Assembly: GCF_003987355.1 (NCBI RefSeq)
Contig: NZ_PIPR01000001.1
Span: forward strand, 1,798,001-1,862,000
DNA: 64,000 bases
Source of the DNA: Pseudidiomarina aestuarii
GTDB taxonomy: Bacteria > Pseudomonadota > Gammaproteobacteria > Enterobacterales > Alteromonadaceae
Direction: 5' to 3'
Part shown: positions 38,517 through 48,671 of the stretch, piece after piece
Layout: every line of letters begins with the position of its first letter
Numbering within the stretch: position 1 is the first letter of the stretch
The notes under the pieces: generated by a model
The model's input: the letters and a program-made list of their open reading frames with translations, nothing else
Told to the model about the DNA's origin: nothing
Databases searched by the model: none
Program-made: the position numbers and the translations under genes

Positions 38517-40109
38517 ATGATTTCTATGACCAGCATTCAACAATTACTACAACGTGAACCCGCGCCAGCGTCTGGCAACACGGCGACTACTTCAGGCTTT
38601 GCTGAAACCTATGCTCAGGCAGCGTCACAAGCCGCAAAACCTGAAACGCCAAAGCAGGCTGCAACTGCTGCGTCTGAACGCTCGGTAGACTCGTCGCCAA
38701 AAGACCAGAATCGTCCGAAGTGGCTCGCATTGTTTAATGGCCAGGCACCGATGGTTGACTCGCAACAGACGTCAGCACCAATTGCAGCAGCGGCACCTTT
38801 GTTGACTGAACAGCCTATTGATCCGACCCAAACCGACGCTGCGCCAACAATACAGGCTATTGCTGCAGCCGCACCCCAATTAGCGGCAACCGCGGCTAAC
38901 AAACCGGTGAGTGGCCAACCGACGATGACCGAGCAACCGATCAATACCAGCTCAACTGATAAGACTCCGGTAGACCTTAAAACCGCCGTATCGAATCCCA
39001 TTCAAGCGGCGCCAGTCGCCACAACCAAACCCGGTGCTGAGCAACCGGTTGAAAAAGAGCACGCAACCCAACAACCCAATGCTGCAGCGCAGAAATTGAC
39101 GGCAGAGCAAGTCACCTCAGCAGCGACCATTGCGACGCAGTCGAGCCCCCATAATTCTGCAGCTCAGGCTGCGCAATTGGCTGCTCGAGCGTTAACAACG
39201 CTAACAGATGCTGAGTTGAAGCAGACGAATCAAGCCGCGCTTAAACCAAATCAACCTGGTTCGTTCGAACAAGTTGTTTCGACAGCGTCCACAGCACCGC
39301 AAGTCGCTGCAGTTGAAGCCACGCCATTAAAAACGACTGCTCAACAACCCGCAATTGCAGCGCAAACTGGGCAGAGTAACAACACCCAGCAGCAGTCACC
39401 AACCCCTGTTCAACCGACGCCACAGAGTGCAGATTTAGCATTTGAACTGAACGATACCCCAGAGCTCATGCGGCAAAATGCAACGGCTGCAACTCCTCAG
39501 GAACAGTTGCTTGCCGCCCAGGTCACCAAAGAAGCCATACCAGCTGAGGCCGCCAAATTTAGCTTAGGTGAGGCAGCGAATCCAAATAGCTTGAATGCGA
39601 CACAATCTGTCGCGCAAAATCCCCCAGTCGGACAGCAACCCGTTATTGCTGACACCGCTGGAACCGCACCACAGCTAACAGCAAAGTTAGGAACTCAAGC
39701 GTGGCAACAGCAACTCAGTCAACAAGTCTCGCAACTGGTGCTTCAGAACGACCAGTCTGTGGCACTGCGGTTACACCCTGCTGAACTTGGCTCATTGATG
39801 GTACAAATGAAAGTTGAAGATGGCGCAGCGCAACTCTCCATTCAGTCCGGCAACGCACAAGTTCGGCAAGCGCTCGAGCAAGCGTTACCGCAACTTCGGG
39901 ATGCATTAGCTAACCAAGGTATCGACTTAGGCCAAACCCATGTTGGCAGCCAGTCTGCTCGTGACTTTGGACAGCAATCTGAGCGCCATACGGCAGGTCA
40001 GCACGAAAATGCTTCAGATTCGCTGATTGCGGCCGATAACACCGATAATGATCCGACTCCCGTGGCTCCCTCAAAAGCGCCAGCGGGAACTTTGGATCTC
40101 TACGCCTAG
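38517..40109 (+). CDS. fliK: Flagellar hook-length control protein FliK
   Basis: FliK measures the hook and triggers the export switch. The 530-residue product has a long Ala/Gln/Pro/Thr-rich disordered ruler region and a C-terminal domain with the family motif LRLHPAELGSLMVQMKVEDG near residue 422. The start is ambiguous: GTG 38508, ATG 38517 or ATG 38526. I chose 38517 because GAGGAG lies 8 bp before it. A second FliK-like gene is at 25097. Confidence 0.92.
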   Translation: MISMTSIQQLLQREPAPASGNTATTSGFAETYAQAASQAAKPETPKQAATAASERSVDSSPKDQNRPKWLALFNGQAPMVDSQQTSAPIAAAAPLLTEQPIDPTQTDAAPTIQAIAAAAPQLAATAANKPVSGQPTMTEQPINTSSTDKTPVDLKTAVSNPIQAAPVATTKPGAEQPVEKEHATQQPNAAAQKLTAEQVTSAATIATQSSPHNSAAQAAQLAARALTTLTDAELKQTNQAALKPNQPGSFEQVVSTASTAPQVAAVEATPLKTTAQQPAIAAQTGQSNNTQQQSPTPVQPTPQSADLAFELNDTPELMRQNATAATPQEQLLAAQVTKEAIPAEAAKFSLGEAANPNSLNATQSVAQNPPVGQQPVIADTAGTAPQLTAKLGTQAWQQQLSQQVSQLVLQNDQSVALRLHPAELGSLMVQMKVEDGAAQLSIQSGNAQVRQALEQALPQLRDALANQGIDLGQTHVGSQSARDFGQQSERHTAGQHENASDSLIAADNTDNDPTPVAPSKAPAGTLDLYA

Positions 40110-40149
40110 CACCTAATACGCTGAACAATTATGCAGAGGATAAGTAACA

Positions 40150-40644
40150 ATGGCGCGTAAATCGGATACTCCCGCTCCAGCAAGCGGCAGCAACAACTTA
40201 GTGATCTATGTTTTATTGTTTCTCGCTATCGCGGTAGCTGGAGCCAATACCTACTTGTTAATGGATACACGAAACATTGCTCTGGCCGCGGCCAACGGCG
40301 AAGTCATGGAAAAAGAGCAAGAAGCTTTTGAACCGGTATTTGTCAGCATTTCACCGTTTACTGTGAATTTGCGCAGCGACCAGTTTGGCCCACGTTTGCT
40401 CTACGCAGGCCTAACGCTAGAAGTACCAGATGAGAAGGTGAAACAGTTACTGTTGACCAATATGCCACAAGTTCGAAACCGCTTGTTGGTGCTCTTATCG
40501 GGACAAGATGCAGAGAAAATAGTGAATTCCGATGGCAAAAAGACCCTAGCAGCCTCTATTCAATCGACGCTACAGGCGCCTTACAAAGGTGACGAAGAAA
40601 TTGCCATTAATGATGTGTTATTTACCGAATTTATTGTGCAGTAA
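40150..40644 (+). CDS. fliL: Flagellar stator-associated protein FliL
   Basis: FliL is an inner-membrane protein that surrounds the stator. The 164-residue product has one N-terminal helix (NLVIYVLLFLAIAVAGANTY) and the periplasmic FliL domain (FTVNLRSDQFGPRLLYAGLT, then VRNRLLVLLSGQDAEKI). It lies between fliK and fliM, the standard place. Confidence 0.95.
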   Translation: MARKSDTPAPASGSNNLVIYVLLFLAIAVAGANTYLLMDTRNIALAAANGEVMEKEQEAFEPVFVSISPFTVNLRSDQFGPRLLYAGLTLEVPDEKVKQLLLTNMPQVRNRLLVLLSGQDAEKIVNSDGKKTLAASIQSTLQAPYKGDEEIAINDVLFTEFIVQ

Positions 40645-40650
40645 GGACTT

Positions 40651-41739
40651 ATGGCAGACCACGACTTAACTCAAGACGAACTCGACGCGCTTCTTGCCGG
40701 GCAACCGGATGAGAAGCCTAGCAAGGCGCGCCAACGCGACGCCGACGATGATGTCGTGGTTGATTCACCGAAACCTCGTCCCGGCGGTGAAGTGCACACT
40801 CGCGATCGGAAAGAACAACGTCCCTTTGATCCTGGTTCCCAGAATCGTGTTGTCCGCGAACGGCTGCATACCCTTGAGGTTATCAACGAGCGGTTTGCGC
40901 GGCAGTTTCGCATGAACTTGTTTAACCTATTACGACGCAATGCCGACATTACCGTCGAGTCTGTTCGTTATCAGCGCTTTAGCGACTTTGCGGATGCCAT
41001 TCCGACACCAACCAACCTCAACATTATCGCCATGAAACCTCTGCGTGGCACCGGTTTGGTCGTGTTTCCGCACGCAATGGTCTCGATGATTGTCGAAAAC
41101 CTGTTTGGCGGGGACGGCCGCTTTATTACGCGCAATGATTCGCGTGAGTTTACAGGTACTGAGCAGCGCATTATTCAGCGTGTCCTAAACCTTGCAATTG
41201 ATGCTTATCAAGAATCCTGGCGCTCTGTGTATCCGCTTGATATCAACTTTATACGCAGTGAAATGCAGCCAAAATTCGCGGCCATCACTAGCTCGCCCAG
41301 TGAAATTGTGGTCAACACCACCTTTCACCTCGAAGTCGGCAACTTGGAGAGCAACTTCAAAATATGCATGCCGTACTCAATGATCGAGCCGCTACGCGAT
41401 AAGCTCACCAATTTAAGAGCTGATGCCGGTGGCGGTAATGACAAACTGTGGCGTCAGCGTATCAGCCAAGAATTGCAATCCTCATCCATTGATTTGGTTG
41501 CTGATTTCGTCGATATTCCGCTGCGCTTACCGCAAGTGATGTCGCTTAAACCAGGGGATGTTATTCCCATTGAATTACCGAAAAAGGTCACCGCTACGGT
41601 GAATAACCTACCCGTTCTCGAGTGCGAGTTCGGTAGCGTCAATTCACACCGTGCCCTGAAAGTGACCAAAGTGCTTGAGAATCAAAAGTTCTCCAGCCCG
41701 TTCCAGTCGCAGGAGTCCGATCATGACAAACGATTCTAA
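40651..41739 (+). CDS. fliM: Flagellar motor switch protein FliM
   Basis: FliM forms the C ring and receives phospho-CheY. The 362-residue product starts MADHDLTQDELDALLAG, which carries the CheY-binding LTQDELDALL motif. The C-terminal SpoA-type domain follows the GGDGRF region. The intact CheY-binding motif implies chemotaxis genes elsewhere in the genome. It overlaps fliN by 17 bp. Confidence 0.97.
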   Translation: MADHDLTQDELDALLAGQPDEKPSKARQRDADDDVVVDSPKPRPGGEVHTRDRKEQRPFDPGSQNRVVRERLHTLEVINERFARQFRMNLFNLLRRNADITVESVRYQRFSDFADAIPTPTNLNIIAMKPLRGTGLVVFPHAMVSMIVENLFGGDGRFITRNDSREFTGTEQRIIQRVLNLAIDAYQESWRSVYPLDINFIRSEMQPKFAAITSSPSEIVVNTTFHLEVGNLESNFKICMPYSMIEPLRDKLTNLRADAGGGNDKLWRQRISQELQSSSIDLVADFVDIPLRLPQVMSLKPGDVIPIELPKKVTATVNNLPVLECEFGSVNSHRALKVTKVLENQKFSSPFQSQESDHDKRF

Positions 41740-42139
41740 TGAACCTATTGGCGAACAGCCAAACGAGCAAGATCCTTGGGCTGATGCACTGGCCGAAGAA
41801 GAGCAAACACAGCCACTCGAAGGCGATGCAGGCAATGTCTTTAAGCCTCTCGATTCATCAGCTAAAGCGGGCTCGCTCAATGATCTCGATATCATTATGG
41901 ATATACCGGTCAAGCTGAGTGTTGAGCTTGGACGAACCCGTATAACGATCAAGCAGCTCTTAGAACTTGCACAAGGCTCTGTAGTGGAACTCGACGGTCT
42001 CGCCGGCGAACCCATGGATATCTTGATTAACGGCTACCTGATTGCACAAGGTGAAGTCGTTGTTCTGGATGACAAGTACGGTATTCGTATTACCGAAATC
42101 GTCACGCCGTCTGAGCGTGTGCAAAAACTCAATCGATAA
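41723..42139 (+). CDS. fliN: Flagellar motor switch protein FliN
   Basis: FliN is the lower C-ring component. The ATG at 41723 has AGGAG 7 bp upstream and gives a 138-residue protein with an acidic N-terminal tail. The SpoA domain (VKLSVELGRTRITIKQLLEL, then VVLDDKYGIRITEI) is typical. The longer frame would add 16 unlikely residues. Confidence 0.96.
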   Translation: MTNDSNEPIGEQPNEQDPWADALAEEEQTQPLEGDAGNVFKPLDSSAKAGSLNDLDIIMDIPVKLSVELGRTRITIKQLLELAQGSVVELDGLAGEPMDILINGYLIAQGEVVVLDDKYGIRITEIVTPSERVQKLNR

Positions 42140-42151
42140 GAGCTATTCGCT

Positions 42152-42535
42152 ATGAGCACAAGCGCTGCGACACAAGCTGCTGAACTGAGTACCGATGGCA
42201 TGGCCTACGCCGGCCAAGTCATGCTCGTACTGCTGTTCGTGATTGGTTTGATCTTGCTCTGCGCGTGGCTATTTCGCAAACTCAGCGGGCAGTATCAAGG
42301 GGTTCAAGGGCAACTGAAAGTGGTCGGCAGTGTAGCCGTAGGTAGTCGTGAACGTGTGGTGATTGTAGCGGCCGGTGATACTTGGCTGGTGCTCGGCGTC
42401 GCAAACGGCAGTGTCAATAAACTTCATGAAATGCCACCGCAAGCGACTCCCGAAGTAACAACCGGTGATTTCAAATCACGCCTACAACAAGCCTTCCGCC
42501 AACAAACCGGCAACCGCAAGGATTCGCACTCATGA
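42152..42535 (+). CDS. fliO: Flagellar biosynthesis protein FliO
   Basis: FliO helps assemble the FliPQR export core. The 127-residue product has one membrane helix ([20 protein letters not shown]) followed by the FliO domain ([20 protein letters not shown]). It overlaps fliP by ATGA. Confidence 0.9.
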   Translation: MSTSAATQAAELSTDGMAYAGQVMLVLLFVIGLILLCAWLFRKLSGQYQGVQGQLKVVGSVAVGSRERVVIVAAGDTWLVLGVANGSVNKLHEMPPQATPEVTTGDFKSRLQQAFRQQTGNRKDSHS

Positions 42536-43269
42536 TGCGATGGTTGTTGCTTGTCTGTGTACTGCTGTTACTCCCGTTGGATGCACTGGCACAAAGTATT
42601 CCTGGTGTCGTGACCACCCCTACTGAAGATGGCGGCCAACAATGGTCGCTGTCGCTGCAAACATTACTATTTCTGACCAGCCTCGCTTTTTTGCCAGCGA
42701 TGCTGCTGATGATGACGTCCTTTGTTCGCATCATTATTGTGATGAGTTTGCTCCGCACAGCTATGGGAACACAATCTGCGCCACCGAATCAGGTATTGCT
42801 CGGTCTCGCGTTATTTCTCACGTTTTTCATCATGGCGCCGGTATTCGGACAAATTTATGATACAGCTTGGGTGCCTTTCAGTACCGACGCGATTGATTTT
42901 GAGACTTTTATCGAACTTGCGTCCGGCCCCATGCGTGAGTTTATGTTGGCACAAACACGCGAGCCAGATCTCGCCTTATTCGCTGGCCTTGCTGATGTCG
43001 GTCCAATCGCCAGCCCCGAAGAAGTGCCCTTCCATGTATTGGTGCCTTCATTCGTGACCAGTGAATTGAAAACAGCATTTCAAATCGGCTTCACCATTTT
43101 CATCCCGTTTCTCATTATCGATCTCGTGGTTGCCAGCGTACTTATGGCACTCGGTATGATGATGGTTCCACCTGCAACTATCTCGCTGCCATTCAAGCTT
43201 ATGCTGTTTGTGTTGGTTGATGGCTGGCAATTGCTGATTGGCTCACTCGCCAATAGCTTTTACGTGTAG
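42532..43269 (+). CDS. fliP: Flagellar export core protein FliP
   Basis: FliP forms the pentameric core of the export gate. The 245-residue product has a cleavable signal peptide ([11 protein letters not shown]), typical of FliP, and four membrane helices. The conserved [20 protein letters not shown] and [20 protein letters not shown] stretches are present. Confidence 0.97.
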   Translation: MMRWLLLVCVLLLLPLDALAQSIPGVVTTPTEDGGQQWSLSLQTLLFLTSLAFLPAMLLMMTSFVRIIIVMSLLRTAMGTQSAPPNQVLLGLALFLTFFIMAPVFGQIYDTAWVPFSTDAIDFETFIELASGPMREFMLAQTREPDLALFAGLADVGPIASPEEVPFHVLVPSFVTSELKTAFQIGFTIFIPFLIIDLVVASVLMALGMMMVPPATISLPFKLMLFVLVDGWQLLIGSLANSFYV

Positions 43270-43277
43270 GGGGCAAC

Positions 43278-43547
43278 ATGACACCAGAAACGGTCATGAC
43301 AATTGCCTATCAAGCGATGCAAGTGACGTTGTACTTGGCAGGGCCTTTATTGCTCACAGCTTTGCTACTAGGTCTCCTAATCAGCCTGTTCCAAGCAGCG
43401 ACACAAATTAACGAAATGACCTTGTCATTCATCCCCAAAATTTTAGGGGTCGTGGTGGTTCTCGTCGCTATCGGACCTTATCTTTTGCAACTTATTATCG
43501 ATTTCACTCGGCGGCTGTTCACGAACATTCCCATGATGATTCAGTAG
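43278..43547 (+). CDS. fliQ: Flagellar export core protein FliQ
   Basis: The 89-residue product has two membrane helices (GPLLLTALLLGLLISLFQAA and ILGVVVVLVAIGPYLL) around the conserved QINEMTLSFIPK loop. It is the standard small export-core protein between fliP and fliR. Confidence 0.96.
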   Translation: MTPETVMTIAYQAMQVTLYLAGPLLLTALLLGLLISLFQAATQINEMTLSFIPKILGVVVVLVAIGPYLLQLIIDFTRRLFTNIPMMIQ

Positions 43548-43556
43548 GTCGCGGTG

Positions 43557-44336
43557 ATGGTATCCGTAACCTTCGCACAACTTGAGGCCTGGATTAGTCT
43601 GTTTTTATGGCCTTTCTGCCGCTTTAGTGGGTTGTTGCTCATTGCGCCAGTGTTAAGCCACAGTAGTCTACCTAATATGACAAAGCTGGGTCTGGCCGCC
43701 ATTTTTACCATCATCATAGGGCCATTATTACCTGCATTACCTGATGTCCCGCTGTTTTCGTGGGCCAGTTTTGGCATCATGTTGGAACAAATCATCATCG
43801 GTGTGGCCATCGGCTTTGTGATGCAGGTTATCTTTGCTGCTATACAGGCTGCTGGTGAGTTTATCGGCCTGCAGATGGGTCTTGCCTTTGCAACCTTCTT
43901 TTCGCCTGACAGCGGCGCCAATACGATGATTCTGTCGCGTTTGCTGTACGTGTTCTCGATGCTGATGTTTTTAGCCATTGATGGCCACCTGATCCTCATC
44001 GAAATCCTCACCAACTCGTTTTTCACTCTACCAATTGGCAGTCTAGGTCTGAACGCTGGCGCATTCGAATTAATAGCGCGCTTTGGAACCGTCATTTTTA
44101 GTTCGGGGATTTTACTTGCGCTGCCCGTATTCGGAGCGTTATTGATCGTGAATTTGACCTTGGGCATTCTCAACCGCTCTGCACCGCAGCTCACTGTTTT
44201 CTCTGTGGGCTTTCCAATGTCGCTGCTACTAGGTTTAGTCTTGCTGATGGTGTTGATGACCGATTTAGGTGGTTATATGCAGAAACTATTTCGGATGGGA
44301 TTGGCGATGGTCGAGCAGACCGTCGCCACTCTGTAA
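43557..44336 (+). CDS. fliR: Flagellar export core protein FliR
   Basis: The 259-residue multi-helix product has the family block GEFIGLQMGLAFATFFSPDS. It completes the fliF-to-fliR operon. Start choice is between GTG 43554 and ATG 43557; the ATG is 8 bp after an AGG. It converges on flgL with a 9-bp gap, and I see no clear terminator there. Confidence 0.95.
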   Translation: MVSVTFAQLEAWISLFLWPFCRFSGLLLIAPVLSHSSLPNMTKLGLAAIFTIIIGPLLPALPDVPLFSWASFGIMLEQIIIGVAIGFVMQVIFAAIQAAGEFIGLQMGLAFATFFSPDSGANTMILSRLLYVFSMLMFLAIDGHLILIEILTNSFFTLPIGSLGLNAGAFELIARFGTVIFSSGILLALPVFGALLIVNLTLGILNRSAPQLTVFSVGFPMSLLLGLVLLMVLMTDLGGYMQKLFRMGLAMVEQTVATL

Positions 44337-44345
44337 AGACTGGAT

Positions 44346-45545
44346 TTAACGAAGCATATTGAACAGACTGAGATCTTTCATATCGACGAACGCTTTTTGC
44401 GCTGCCTGTAATCCAACCATGCGCATACTGTATTCTGATGCTGCTTCCACATAATCTAAATCAACCAGTGACGATAACGTTTGCTCATATGCCAGCATTC
44501 GGTTTGAGGCGATAGTTTCCAAAGTATCAAGTTCGTTGAGACGTGCCCCCACTTCTGCACGAACCGTCAATACGTTGTCCATACTGTTATCAAACTCGTT
44601 CATCACAGTGTTTAACGTATTGCGCAGTGCTGCACCGGCTTGCGGTGTGTCCAGCGGAGCTTCTAAGGCAGCAATCGCCTTTTCAAAGGTGCGGAATACG
44701 TCGGTATTGCCTGCTGCAGCCGGACTAATCGTAACTTGGTCACCCGGTTCGGGTGCACCCGTCAACTCGATTTGAAGCCCTCCCACTTGTAGGTCGGTCG
44801 GGTCTGTATAAGCAACCGCAGCACCACCATTGATGGAATAGGTCGGTGCTGCCGCAGTACCACCAAAATCAACGGTAAATGTATCACCGTAGTTTGGATC
44901 AGTAGAATCAATCACATTCACACTGCTATAAGTCAACGAGCCTTGGTTGGTTGCCGCCGCAGCCGCTAAGTAATTGGTTCCACCGCGTACACTGCGAAAC
45001 ACGTCATCCGCGCTGTGCCCAATCGGCATAGTACGGTCACCGTCAATGCGTTGCTGACGAACATCAGTGCTACCGACAAATTGGACCGTCTCATCTGGGT
45101 TGCGAATAAATGGCGCAGAGCCATCTTCATAACCTCCAAACAAGTAGAGCCCATTCCCGTCACGACTATTACCGAGACCCACTAACGATTCGTACAACCC
45201 CCGCATCTCACTCGCTACGGCATCGCGATCGCCGTCACTCAAAGTACCATTCGATGCTTGTACCATCAGCGTTTTGGCTCGCGAGTAAATGTCGCTCACA
45301 CTATTCAATACGCTTTCTTCCTGGCCCAGAGCATTACGCACGCCAATTCGCGCATCCGTATATTGTTGTGTCACAGCTTTCGATTGACCGACATTTAGCG
45401 CTTGCGCCATGGCTTGCGGATCATCAGAGATATTTACCACGCGCTTACCACTGGCAATTTGTTGCCCTACTTTCATGAAGTCAGCCTGCTGCCGATTCAT
45501 GGCCTGAGTGTTTTGGTTGTAGATAGTTAACGTACTGATGCGCAT
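44346..45545 (-). CDS. flgL: Hook-filament junction protein FlgL
   Basis: The 399-residue product has the flagellin-like N-terminus (ISTLTIYNQNTQAMNRQQ) and C-terminus (DLDYVEAASEYSMRMVGLQA), with a beta-rich middle. It lies 19 bp after flgK and shares its promoter. Confidence 0.95.
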   Translation of the reverse strand: MRISTLTIYNQNTQAMNRQQADFMKVGQQIASGKRVVNISDDPQAMAQALNVGQSKAVTQQYTDARIGVRNALGQEESVLNSVSDIYSRAKTLMVQASNGTLSDGDRDAVASEMRGLYESLVGLGNSRDGNGLYLFGGYEDGSAPFIRNPDETVQFVGSTDVRQQRIDGDRTMPIGHSADDVFRSVRGGTNYLAAAAATNQGSLTYSSVNVIDSTDPNYGDTFTVDFGGTAAAPTYSINGGAAVAYTDPTDLQVGGLQIELTGAPEPGDQVTISPAAAGNTDVFRTFEKAIAALEAPLDTPQAGAALRNTLNTVMNEFDNSMDNVLTVRAEVGARLNELDTLETIASNRMLAYEQTLSSLVDLDYVEAASEYSMRMVGLQAAQKAFVDMKDLSLFNMLR

Positions 45546-45564
45546 GTCACACTCCGTGCTTCAC

Positions 45565-47172
45565 TTAGCGAAGGCTTAAAATGGTATCGAGCAACGTGGT
45601 GCCCGTTTCAATCACTTTGGCGTTAGCTTGATAATATTGTTGGAAGCGGACTAAATTTGCGGCTTCCTCATCTAAGTTGACACCGGATTCCGACTGCTGC
45701 AGAGCCTCAAGCTGGGACGTCAGCCCCTCTTGCGCAGCTAAATTGGCTTTTACAACACTCATTTTGTTGCCAACCGTGCTGACCATGCCTGCATAGGCTT
45801 GGTTAAACGTAGCAGTACCACCAATTGTTTTCTGATTCTGTAATTCCAACATCGCGAGCGCATTACGGTTGTCACCGCTGCCAGTAGACTGCGCAGCAGC
45901 TATTTCGGCACCATCATTCAGTTCGAAAGAGAAGGTGCTCGCCAGTCCTTTCACGGGCTCAACGCGAAATGCATCGTTGGTATTGGGGGTGCCGCTTAAC
46001 GTCATTTCCACACCCGCGAAACTCAAAGTATTGGTCCCTACGTCAAAAGCAGCTGCAACTTCACGCCCGTTATCAGCTCGCGTCACTGTAAAAGAACCAT
46101 CGTCGTTGGTGCGCACATTAAAGCCCGTCGCCAGCAACGCATCGCTATCCGTAATTGTCGCAGCGGCGGTGACCGTGCTGGTATTATTGGCATTCATAAA
46201 CACCTGCGGCGAACCAATGCTAAACATCTCTGCGCCCGGTTGCTGGTTCAAATCAAGCCCTTGAGTGTGTTGCTCGTTCATAGCAGTCGCAAAACTATAA
46301 GCTAATTGCCCCAGCTGGTTTTGAAGTTTATCGAGCGAGTCGCGCCGAAACTCCATCAAACCACCCAAAGTTCCGCGTTGAAAGTTGCGCTCTTGTAATT
46401 CACTGAAGTTGCCGGCTGGATCGGTATAACCAACCATTACTTGAGTAGGGTCATTGGCCCCAGGGCGCGCGGTGAGCTGATATGTATTTTCACCGCTGAC
46501 CAGAGGTAAGCCGCTGGACAAAGAGACACTATATGCTCCAGAGCTATTTTCATTGACGCGAATATCGATGCGCTGACTCAGTTCATGCACCAATTGATCG
46601 CGTTGATTCGCTAAATTGTTCGGAGTTTTGCCATCGAAACCGCGAGCTAACACGATCTCTCGGTTTAAGTCAGCGATTTGCTGCGTGTAGGTGTTGACCA
46701 ATTCGACTTCAGCTTCTAACTGCTGGTTGACGCTACGCCCGATGTCTTCCGCATACTGATCTAACGAGCGAAACTGCGCAACCATAGTGCGTGCTGCGCC
46801 CATCACACCCTCACGCGAAGCCGGATCAGAGGGACTACTGGCCATCTGGCTCATGCTAGAGAAGAACTTTTGCATCATTGGAGCAAGACCAGCGGCCTCA
46901 TCGGAAAGCAAGTTATCAATTTGTCCAAGTTCATTTTGATACGCTTGTAATGAGGACAGGGTTCCGGAAGCGGCATTCAGGCGCGTCGCGACAAACTGGT
47001 TAAATTGACGTTGGACATCCGTAACTCGCACACCATTCCCGTTACTCTCGGTCATCATCACGATCTCGCGATTATAGCCGGGCGTATAAACATTGGTGAT
47101 GTTGTTACTGGTGGTGTAAAGCGCTTGTTGTGCTGTCGACAACCCGCTCAATCCAATCGAAAAAATGCTCAT
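45565..47172 (-). CDS. flgK: Hook-filament junction protein FlgK
   Basis: The 535-residue product begins MSIFSIGLSGLSTAQQALYT with the rod/hook-type NNITNVYTPGYNRE and ends VNLDEEAANLVRFQQYYQAN, the signature of FlgK. A sigma-28-like promoter at 47200-47226 indicates late expression with flgL, separate from flgBCDEFGHIJ. Confidence 0.96.
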   Translation of the reverse strand: MSIFSIGLSGLSTAQQALYTTSNNITNVYTPGYNREIVMMTESNGNGVRVTDVQRQFNQFVATRLNAASGTLSSLQAYQNELGQIDNLLSDEAAGLAPMMQKFFSSMSQMASSPSDPASREGVMGAARTMVAQFRSLDQYAEDIGRSVNQQLEAEVELVNTYTQQIADLNREIVLARGFDGKTPNNLANQRDQLVHELSQRIDIRVNENSSGAYSVSLSSGLPLVSGENTYQLTARPGANDPTQVMVGYTDPAGNFSELQERNFQRGTLGGLMEFRRDSLDKLQNQLGQLAYSFATAMNEQHTQGLDLNQQPGAEMFSIGSPQVFMNANNTSTVTAAATITDSDALLATGFNVRTNDDGSFTVTRADNGREVAAAFDVGTNTLSFAGVEMTLSGTPNTNDAFRVEPVKGLASTFSFELNDGAEIAAAQSTGSGDNRNALAMLELQNQKTIGGTATFNQAYAGMVSTVGNKMSVVKANLAAQEGLTSQLEALQQSESGVNLDEEAANLVRFQQYYQANAKVIETGTTLLDTILSLR

Positions 47173-47199
47173 TTCTGATCCTTCTGCTGATACCTTTAG

Positions 47200-47226
47200 C
47201 TATCGGCATCAACCGCCAAAACTTAA
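47200..47226 (-). promoter_or_regulatory. Sigma-28 promoter of flgKL
   Basis: On the minus strand: TTAAGTTT, 11 bp, GCCGATAG, about 28 bp before the flgK start. One mismatch in each element. Confidence 0.75.
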
Positions 47227-47247
47227 GTATAATTTCACGCGAAATGC

Positions 47248-47547
47248 TTATTTACTTGGGGTTTTCTGTAACTGCTGCAGCAGTGTATCGGCCAAGCCGA
47301 TTCCCTTACTCGCTAATTCGTTGGATAACTGTGCGTCGAACATTTCGGTGTAGGTTTTCATGGCATTACTATCGAAAAATACGGACTCGCCACCTGCCGC
47401 GCGCATCGACTTCATCATCTGTCCAACAAAGAGCGCTTCAAATTGCTTTGCCGCCGCTTCTGCGGCTTGATCGGGCCGTTTCGAGCTGGCGGTTTTCAAA
47501 TCATTGAGCTGCTGTGAATCAAAGGCTAAGCCGGGGATGCTACTCAT
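47248..47547 (-). CDS. flgJ: FlgJ rod-binding protein without muramidase domain
   Basis: FlgJ caps the growing rod. The 99-residue product has the rod-binding domain motif AAAKQFEALFVGQMMKSMRA. The C-terminal glycosylhydrolase domain found in enteric FlgJ (about 310 residues) is absent, and no remnant follows in the 75 bp before flgK. A separate peptidoglycan hydrolase must make the hole for the rod. Its start abuts the flgI stop. Confidence 0.93.
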   Translation of the reverse strand: MSSIPGLAFDSQQLNDLKTASSKRPDQAAEAAAKQFEALFVGQMMKSMRAAGGESVFFDSNAMKTYTEMFDAQLSNELASKGIGLADTLLQQLQKTPSK

Positions 47548-48659
47548 TAGATAATCTCCAAATCGGCACGTAACGAGCCCGATGCTTTCAGAGCTTGCAA
47601 AATAGCCATCAAGTCCGCTGGAGTGGCGCCCAAACTATTCAGCGCTTGCACCACATCCATGAGTTGTGTCCCCTCGACCGCAAGCAACGAAGCTTCTTCT
47701 TCAATAATGTCGATATCTGCTGCATTCGCTGTAACCGTCTCGCCTTGGCTAAAGGGAGCTGGCTGACTTACCAACGGCTGCGACCGAATTGTTACCGCTA
47801 AATTGCCATGAGCAACCGCAGCCTCACGTAATGTGACGTTGCCAGTTAACACAATGGAACCCGTACGCGAATTCAATACCACACGGGCGGTCGACTGACC
47901 TGGATTGACCTCAATGTTTTCAACCTGCGCCATAAACGCGACCCGATTATTCGGGTCTCGCGGACCTTGCAGCTGAATCACGCCCGCATTGATTGCATTC
48001 GCTACCTTAAAGCCAAACGACTCATTCACTCGCTCAACAACACGCAAAGCCGTCGTGAAATCAGCCTCATCAAGTTGCAACGTCAGCAGTCCGTTATCTC
48101 GACCTAAATCAAGCTCAACACTACGCTCAATGGTGGCGCCAGCGCTAATACGCCCCGCAGCTTGATGGTTGACCACCGCTGACGAGCCCTGAGCTTCAGC
48201 GCTGATGCCATTAATCAATAAGTTGCCTTGCGCGAGTGCATACACATTTCCGTCTGCACCTTTCAGCGGTGTCATCAGCAAGGTGCCGCCACGTAAACTG
48301 CGCGCATTACCTATTGAACTCACAACGACATCGACCTGTTGGCCCGGTTGTGCGAAAGCTGGCAGTTTTGCGGTGACCATCACGGCCGCGACGTTACGCA
48401 ACTGCATGTTGGTTCCTGCAGGAATAGTGACACCAAGCTGGTTCAACATATTCGTCATGCTCTGACCGGTAAACGGCGCCTGCATGGTTTGGTCACCCGA
48501 ACCGTCGAGTCCAACAACCAAGCCATAACCCACCAGATCATTGCTGCGCACACCGGCAAAACTCGCAATATCTTTGAGCCGCTCTGCCGTAGCAGGCATG
48601 CTTAGCACACTGAGTAAAAGTGCTATTCCAATCAAACGAGTCCATTGTAAGTTCGGCAC
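47547..48659 (-). CDS. flgI: Flagellar P-ring protein FlgI
   Basis: The 370-residue product has a signal peptide (IGIALLLSVLSMPATAERLK) and the P-ring pattern (DIASFAGVRSNDLVGYGLVV, MLNQLGVTIPAGTNMQLRNV). It forms the periplasmic ring around the rod. It lies between flgH and flgJ in the usual order. Confidence 0.97.
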   Translation of the reverse strand: MPNLQWTRLIGIALLLSVLSMPATAERLKDIASFAGVRSNDLVGYGLVVGLDGSGDQTMQAPFTGQSMTNMLNQLGVTIPAGTNMQLRNVAAVMVTAKLPAFAQPGQQVDVVVSSIGNARSLRGGTLLMTPLKGADGNVYALAQGNLLINGISAEAQGSSAVVNHQAAGRISAGATIERSVELDLGRDNGLLTLQLDEADFTTALRVVERVNESFGFKVANAINAGVIQLQGPRDPNNRVAFMAQVENIEVNPGQSTARVVLNSRTGSIVLTGNVTLREAAVAHGNLAVTIRSQPLVSQPAPFSQGETVTANAADIDIIEEEASLLAVEGTQLMDVVQALNSLGATPADLMAILQALKASGSLRADLEII

Positions 48660-48671
48660 AAATCTATCCTC

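Noticed and set aside
43541-44194. 217-residue minus-strand open frame over fliR
   Set aside because: Antisense to the well-conserved fliR; Lys/Ile/Pro-rich composition without any domain.
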